NCBI RefSeq assembly: GCF_014306155.1
Contig: NZ_JACRWH010000001.1
Coordinates: 62,001 to 126,000 of the forward strand
Source: Holdemanella hominis
GTDB taxonomy: Bacteria; Bacillota_I; Bacilli_A; Erysipelotrichales; Erysipelotrichaceae
DNA length: 64,000 nt
Direction of reading: 5' to 3'
In this document: positions 61,009-64,000 of the stretch, one piece after another
Numbering within the stretch: the first letter of the stretch is position 1
Layout: every line of letters starts with the position of its first letter
Position numbers and translations under genes: made by a program
Notes under the pieces: generated by a model
Told to the model about the DNA's origin: nothing
Database searches by the model: none
Seen by the model: the letters and a program-made list of their open reading frames with translations, nothing else

Positions 61009-61401
61009 ATGTGTATTTTTTGTATGATCGCTAATGGTGAAATTCCAAGCAATAAAATCTATGAAGACGAAAGTGTTATCGCTTTTCTAGACATCAACCC
61101 TACTTCTTATGGACATACGCTTGTTGTCCCAAAAGAACACTGTGATTCTTTTTTAGATTGTCCAGATGAAACCCGCAACCATGTATTTGAAGTTGCTAGT
61201 AAGCTTGCCAACAAATTGGAACAAACTCTACATTGTGATGGCATCAACATTTTAAGTAATGTGCATGAAGCTGCAGGACAAAGTGTTAACCATTTCCACG
61301 TTCATTTGATTCCACGTTATAAAGATAACGATAGTGTTACCATTGAATTTCATGAAATTGAAAAACCAGATTTTGAAGAATTAATGAATAAACTAAAATA
61401 A
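61009..61401 (+). CDS. HIT family protein (histidine triad hydrolase)
   Basis: A 130-residue nucleotide phosphoramidase-like protein of the HinT/Hit group. N-terminal CIFCMIANGEIPSNKIYED with a two-Cys pair, YGHTLVVPKEH and the histidine triad NHFHVHLIPRY. It hydrolyses AMP-linked substrates. A GGAGG lies 12 bases upstream. It has its own terminator. Confidence 0.94.
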   Translation: MCIFCMIANGEIPSNKIYEDESVIAFLDINPTSYGHTLVVPKEHCDSFLDCPDETRNHVFEVASKLANKLEQTLHCDGINILSNVHEAAGQSVNHFHVHLIPRYKDNDSVTIEFHEIEKPDFEELMNKLK

Positions 61402-61430
61402 AGAAGTCAATTTGATTTGACTTCTTTATT
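61401..61430. terminator. Bidirectional terminator between the HIT gene and the convergent unknown
   Basis: AAGAAGTCAA / TTGACTTCTT stem with a 6-base loop and short T run. Confidence 0.8.
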
Positions 61431-62201
61431 TATTTGTTCAATTTGATATTTTAATGAATATACACGATTTACATATCCACTAAAATCTTTACCATTCCAT
61501 TCATCTTGCGTTAAATACGCCTTTTCTCCATAAATATTATGCGTATCTATCGAATCTGAATCATTAATATTTGGAATACATACCATGTAATATAAAATTT
61601 CTGAGGCATAATTCATTTGTACAATATATACAAATCGATCACTATTATTTTTTTGATTCGATTTTAAATAAGCCGAATAGACAATCTTCAGTTTATCAAG
61701 TCCAGGCGCCTTATCTTCTTTACCATCAATAGTATATATAGATTCTTGATTATCTTTTACATAATCTATAGCTGCATCTTTCCCATCCTGAATCAATGTT
61801 TTTGGAATGTCCTCTAATGCACTATAACGATTGGCAAGCCCCTTTACCACCACATCGGTTTCAACACTTTTTGGCTGATAATGATATTGATTGGCTAAAG
61901 CCTCATCATACGTTGCCGTTACATGAATCGTATCTCCATTTGATAAATCTGTATTCGGACTGACTTCATATTGAACAGAGTTCAAAAAATCCTGTGTTCT
62001 TTGATTTAGATCTCCCTGTTTAGCACTTACTGTCACACTCGCATTTCCATTTTCTCCAACATACGTATATTGCGCATTTGCCATAATATCAATTTCAACA
62101 TTACGTAAAAAGAAGAAGTAAGCAATCAAAACAAGAATGCATATCATGCTTAATAAGCACATAAAATATATAGTTTTATTCTCTATCTTCTGTTTATCCA
62201 T
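61407..62201 (-). CDS. Membrane-anchored extracytoplasmic protein, unknown
   Basis: 264 residues from the ATG at 62201 (AGGAG upstream). A short cytoplasmic start MDKQKIENK leads into one membrane helix (about 10-31, IYFMCLLSMICILVLIAYFFFL) and about 230 residues outside. The external part has a beta-rich repeat-like domain (NAQYTYVGENGNASVTV, GDTIHVTATYDE) and a PepSY-like mixed C-terminal half (FVYIVQMNYASEILYYMVCI). I do not recognise the family. It begins 11 bases after recG. Confidence 0.65.
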   Translation of the reverse strand: MDKQKIENKTIYFMCLLSMICILVLIAYFFFLRNVEIDIMANAQYTYVGENGNASVTVSAKQGDLNQRTQDFLNSVQYEVSPNTDLSNGDTIHVTATYDEALANQYHYQPKSVETDVVVKGLANRYSALEDIPKTLIQDGKDAAIDYVKDNQESIYTIDGKEDKAPGLDKLKIVYSAYLKSNQKNNSDRFVYIVQMNYASEILYYMVCIPNINDSDSIDTHNIYGEKAYLTQDEWNGKDFSGYVNRVYSLKYQIEQINKEVKSN

Positions 62202-62211
62202 TGTAAAACTC

Positions 62212-64000
62212 CTAATCAAAATACTGTGCATTTTCAATAGCCCTTGAAATATACGACAACAAATCCACATCCACTTGATCTTGTATGATTTCTTTGGCAT
62301 CATGAATACACGTTTCCATCATAGCCTGGTCTTTTTCAAAATCACCAAACACAAGACAAGGCATACCACTTTGTCTTATCCCTAAAATATCACCTGGACC
62401 GCGCATATGCAAATCATAATTGGATACTTCAAAGCCATCCTTTAATTCTTCCATCTTTTTTAAGCGTTCAATAGCCTGAGGATCACTCGATGCCGACAAC
62501 AAGAAACAATACCCCTGTTTTTTATCACGTGCCACACGTCCTCTAAGCTGATGCAAAGTACTTAAGCCAAAACGATGCGCATCATAAATGACCATCACAC
62601 TCGCATTGGCCACATCAATTCCAACTTCAATAACCGTTGTAGAAACAAGGATATCCAATTCATGTTTAGAAAACTTGTCCATCGTTTCTTCCTTTTCCTG
62701 ACTTGTCATTTTTCCATGAAGCAAGCCAATGCGTATATCTTTTAATATCTTTGTCATGCCTTCATAAATTTCAAATACATTACGCATTTTAAATTCATCA
62801 TTCTCTTCAATGGCAGGACACACGACATAACATTGTCTTCCTTCTTGAATAAATTTCAATACATCTTTTAAAACTGGCGACATACTTGAAGTTTTAAAAT
62901 ACTTTGTGACAACACTCTTTCTTCCTTTAGGCATTGTATGAATCGAACTAATATCCATATCTCCATATAAGAAATGCGCATACGTTCTAGGAATCGGTGT
63001 AGCTGACATCATTAGAAAATCAACACACTTTCCTTTTTCTAATAGAGACCTTCTTTGTTTCACACCAAAACGCTGTTGCTCATCCGCAATCACAAGGCCT
63101 AATTTATTAAAAATAACATTTTCTTGAAATAAAGCATGCGTTCCTACCACATTTAATATTTCTCCATTCTCAAGTTTCGTTAAAATTTCTTTCTTTTCCT
63201 TAGTCGGTAAACTAGAAACATATAAAGTCGCATCTAAACCTAATTTATGCATATTATCTACATGTTGGCGAGCTAAGATTTCGGTTGGTGCCAACAAAGC
63301 CGATTGATATTCAGCTAGCTGATTGGCATACATGCTAATTTGAGCAACAATTGTCTTTCCACATCCAACATCTCCTTGAACAAGGCGAAACATGACATTT
63401 GTACTCTTTAAATCATATAGAATATCGTCAATACTTGAAAGCTGATCCTTCGTTAACTCAAAAGGAAGACCTGAAATCCATTTCTTTACTGTTGCCATAG
63501 AAAATTTCTTAGCTTTTTTTATTTCCTTCTTTTCATGCATCGACTGCATTACGCATTGAAAACATAGAAACTCTTCATACTTCAATGTACGAATTGCGGC
63601 ATGCAGTTGCTTTTCATTCTCTGGAAAGTGAATCCATTTATAAGCCGTAGATATATCTAACAACTTATACTTTTCAATATACCTTTGTGGTACTCTTTGA
63701 GGTAAAACATCCACATGTTTAAGGGCCTCTTTCATAATGGCCTGTATATCTGATTGCTTCAAACCTTCAATCAATGGATATACTGGATGTAAGCCTAATT
63801 GTTGATCTAAAGGTTTAAAATTATAAGTAGAAGCTACCACATTATTATTCCCTTGATATTGTCCATAAATCGTTATCATCTTGCCAAAACCAAATTGAGA
63901 TGGCCATGGACGATTGAATAAAGTAATGTTTAATTCTTCATTCCATGACAAGACTTTAAACTTAGTCATCGAACGATTCTTAGATAAACGAATCACTCTT
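62212..64000 (-). CDS. recG: ATP-dependent DNA helicase RecG, N-terminus off the window
   Basis: Replication-fork reversal helicase; about 596 codons are visible and the start lies beyond base 64000. Present: most of the wedge/OB domain, Walker A LVQGDVGCGKTIVAQ, Walker B VIADEQQRFGVKQR, MSATPIPRTYA, and the TRG region RGRVARDKKQGYCFLL ending MRGPGDILGIRQSG. The C-terminal end is complete. RecG works on stalled forks and recombination intermediates. Confidence 0.95.
   Translation of the reverse strand, partial: RVIRLSKNRSMTKFKVLSWNEELNITLFNRPWPSQFGFGKMITIYGQYQGNNNVVASTYNFKPLDQQLGLHPVYPLIEGLKQSDIQAIMKEALKHVDVLPQRVPQRYIEKYKLLDISTAYKWIHFPENEKQLHAAIRTLKYEEFLCFQCVMQSMHEKKEIKKAKKFSMATVKKWISGLPFELTKDQLSSIDDILYDLKSTNVMFRLVQGDVGCGKTIVAQISMYANQLAEYQSALLAPTEILARQHVDNMHKLGLDATLYVSSLPTKEKKEILTKLENGEILNVVGTHALFQENVIFNKLGLVIADEQQRFGVKQRRSLLEKGKCVDFLMMSATPIPRTYAHFLYGDMDISSIHTMPKGRKSVVTKYFKTSSMSPVLKDVLKFIQEGRQCYVVCPAIEENDEFKMRNVFEIYEGMTKILKDIRIGLLHGKMTSQEKEETMDKFSKHELDILVSTTVIEVGIDVANASVMVIYDAHRFGLSTLHQLRGRVARDKKQGYCFLLSASSDPQAIERLKKMEELKDGFEVSNYDLHMRGPGDILGIRQSGMPCLVFGDFEKDQAMMETCIHDAKEIIQDQVDVDLLSYISRAIENAQYFD

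Overview
The window is low-GC, densely coded bacterial chromosome from the Bacillota. Genes such as ezrA, dnaD, ypmB, yqeGH, rsfS and a Bce-type module are typical of that phylum. The gene set (no sporulation genes, NadD fused to YqeK, a Staphylococcus-aureus-like compact Cas9, many choline-binding-type wall proteins) suggests an Erysipelotrichia-like gut or oral organism. That placement is an inference; no rRNA gene is present to confirm it.

Layout. 1-6.9 kb: thiI (partial), a cysteine desulfurase and ezrA, then rpsD with a long leader, an SSB and a pair of M16 peptidase homologues. 6.9-24.7 kb: two secreted NlpC/P60 wall proteins, tRNA modification and nucleotide hygiene genes (trmL, rdgB, tgt), a MetE-like protein, a kinase-like protein, a Na/Pi transporter behind a four-repeat Pho box, ychF, a folD-dtd-ispF-nitroreductase run, pgk-tpiA behind a cre-like site, and rlmH with an AAA ATPase. 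24.7-29.3 kb: a complete Bce-type antimicrobial-peptide sensing and resistance module with two matching palindromic operators. 29.3-38.1 kb: a decayed metallophosphoesterase, an 18-repeat CRISPR array, csn2, cas2, cas1, tracrRNA and cas9 (type II-A, compact Cas9), followed directly by two tandem copies of a 0.35-kb unit. Each unit encodes the same 33-residue hydrophobic peptide and a convergent antisense RNA. This looks like a duplicated, apparently unannotated type I toxin-antitoxin locus next to cas9. 38.2-48.1 kb: an M42 peptidase, a HAD phosphatase, two tandem tRNA-Asn genes, a ThrE-like exporter, two LysR regulators, a YeiH-like transporter and a patch of small acetyltransferase/TfoX/HTH genes, two of them broken. 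48.2-60.6 kb: one unbroken 15-gene run from murF to nth. 60.6-64 kb: a small-RNA candidate, a HIT protein, a membrane-anchored unknown and recG (partial).

How the parts work together. The CRISPR locus is complete: adaptation genes, effector, tracrRNA with its own promoter inside the 3' end of cas9, and an array read in the same direction. Two of its spacers differ only at synonymous codon positions, so they came from the same coding site in two related phages. The peptide/antisense pair beside cas9 could act as an addiction or abortive guard for the locus. The 15-gene operon joins D-amino-acid and cell-wall precursor synthesis (murF, a VanG-like ddl, alr and a translationally coupled membrane acyltransferase that together resemble a split VanT) to ribosome assembly (yqeH, yhbY, rsfS), NAD synthesis and replication/repair (dnaD, nth).
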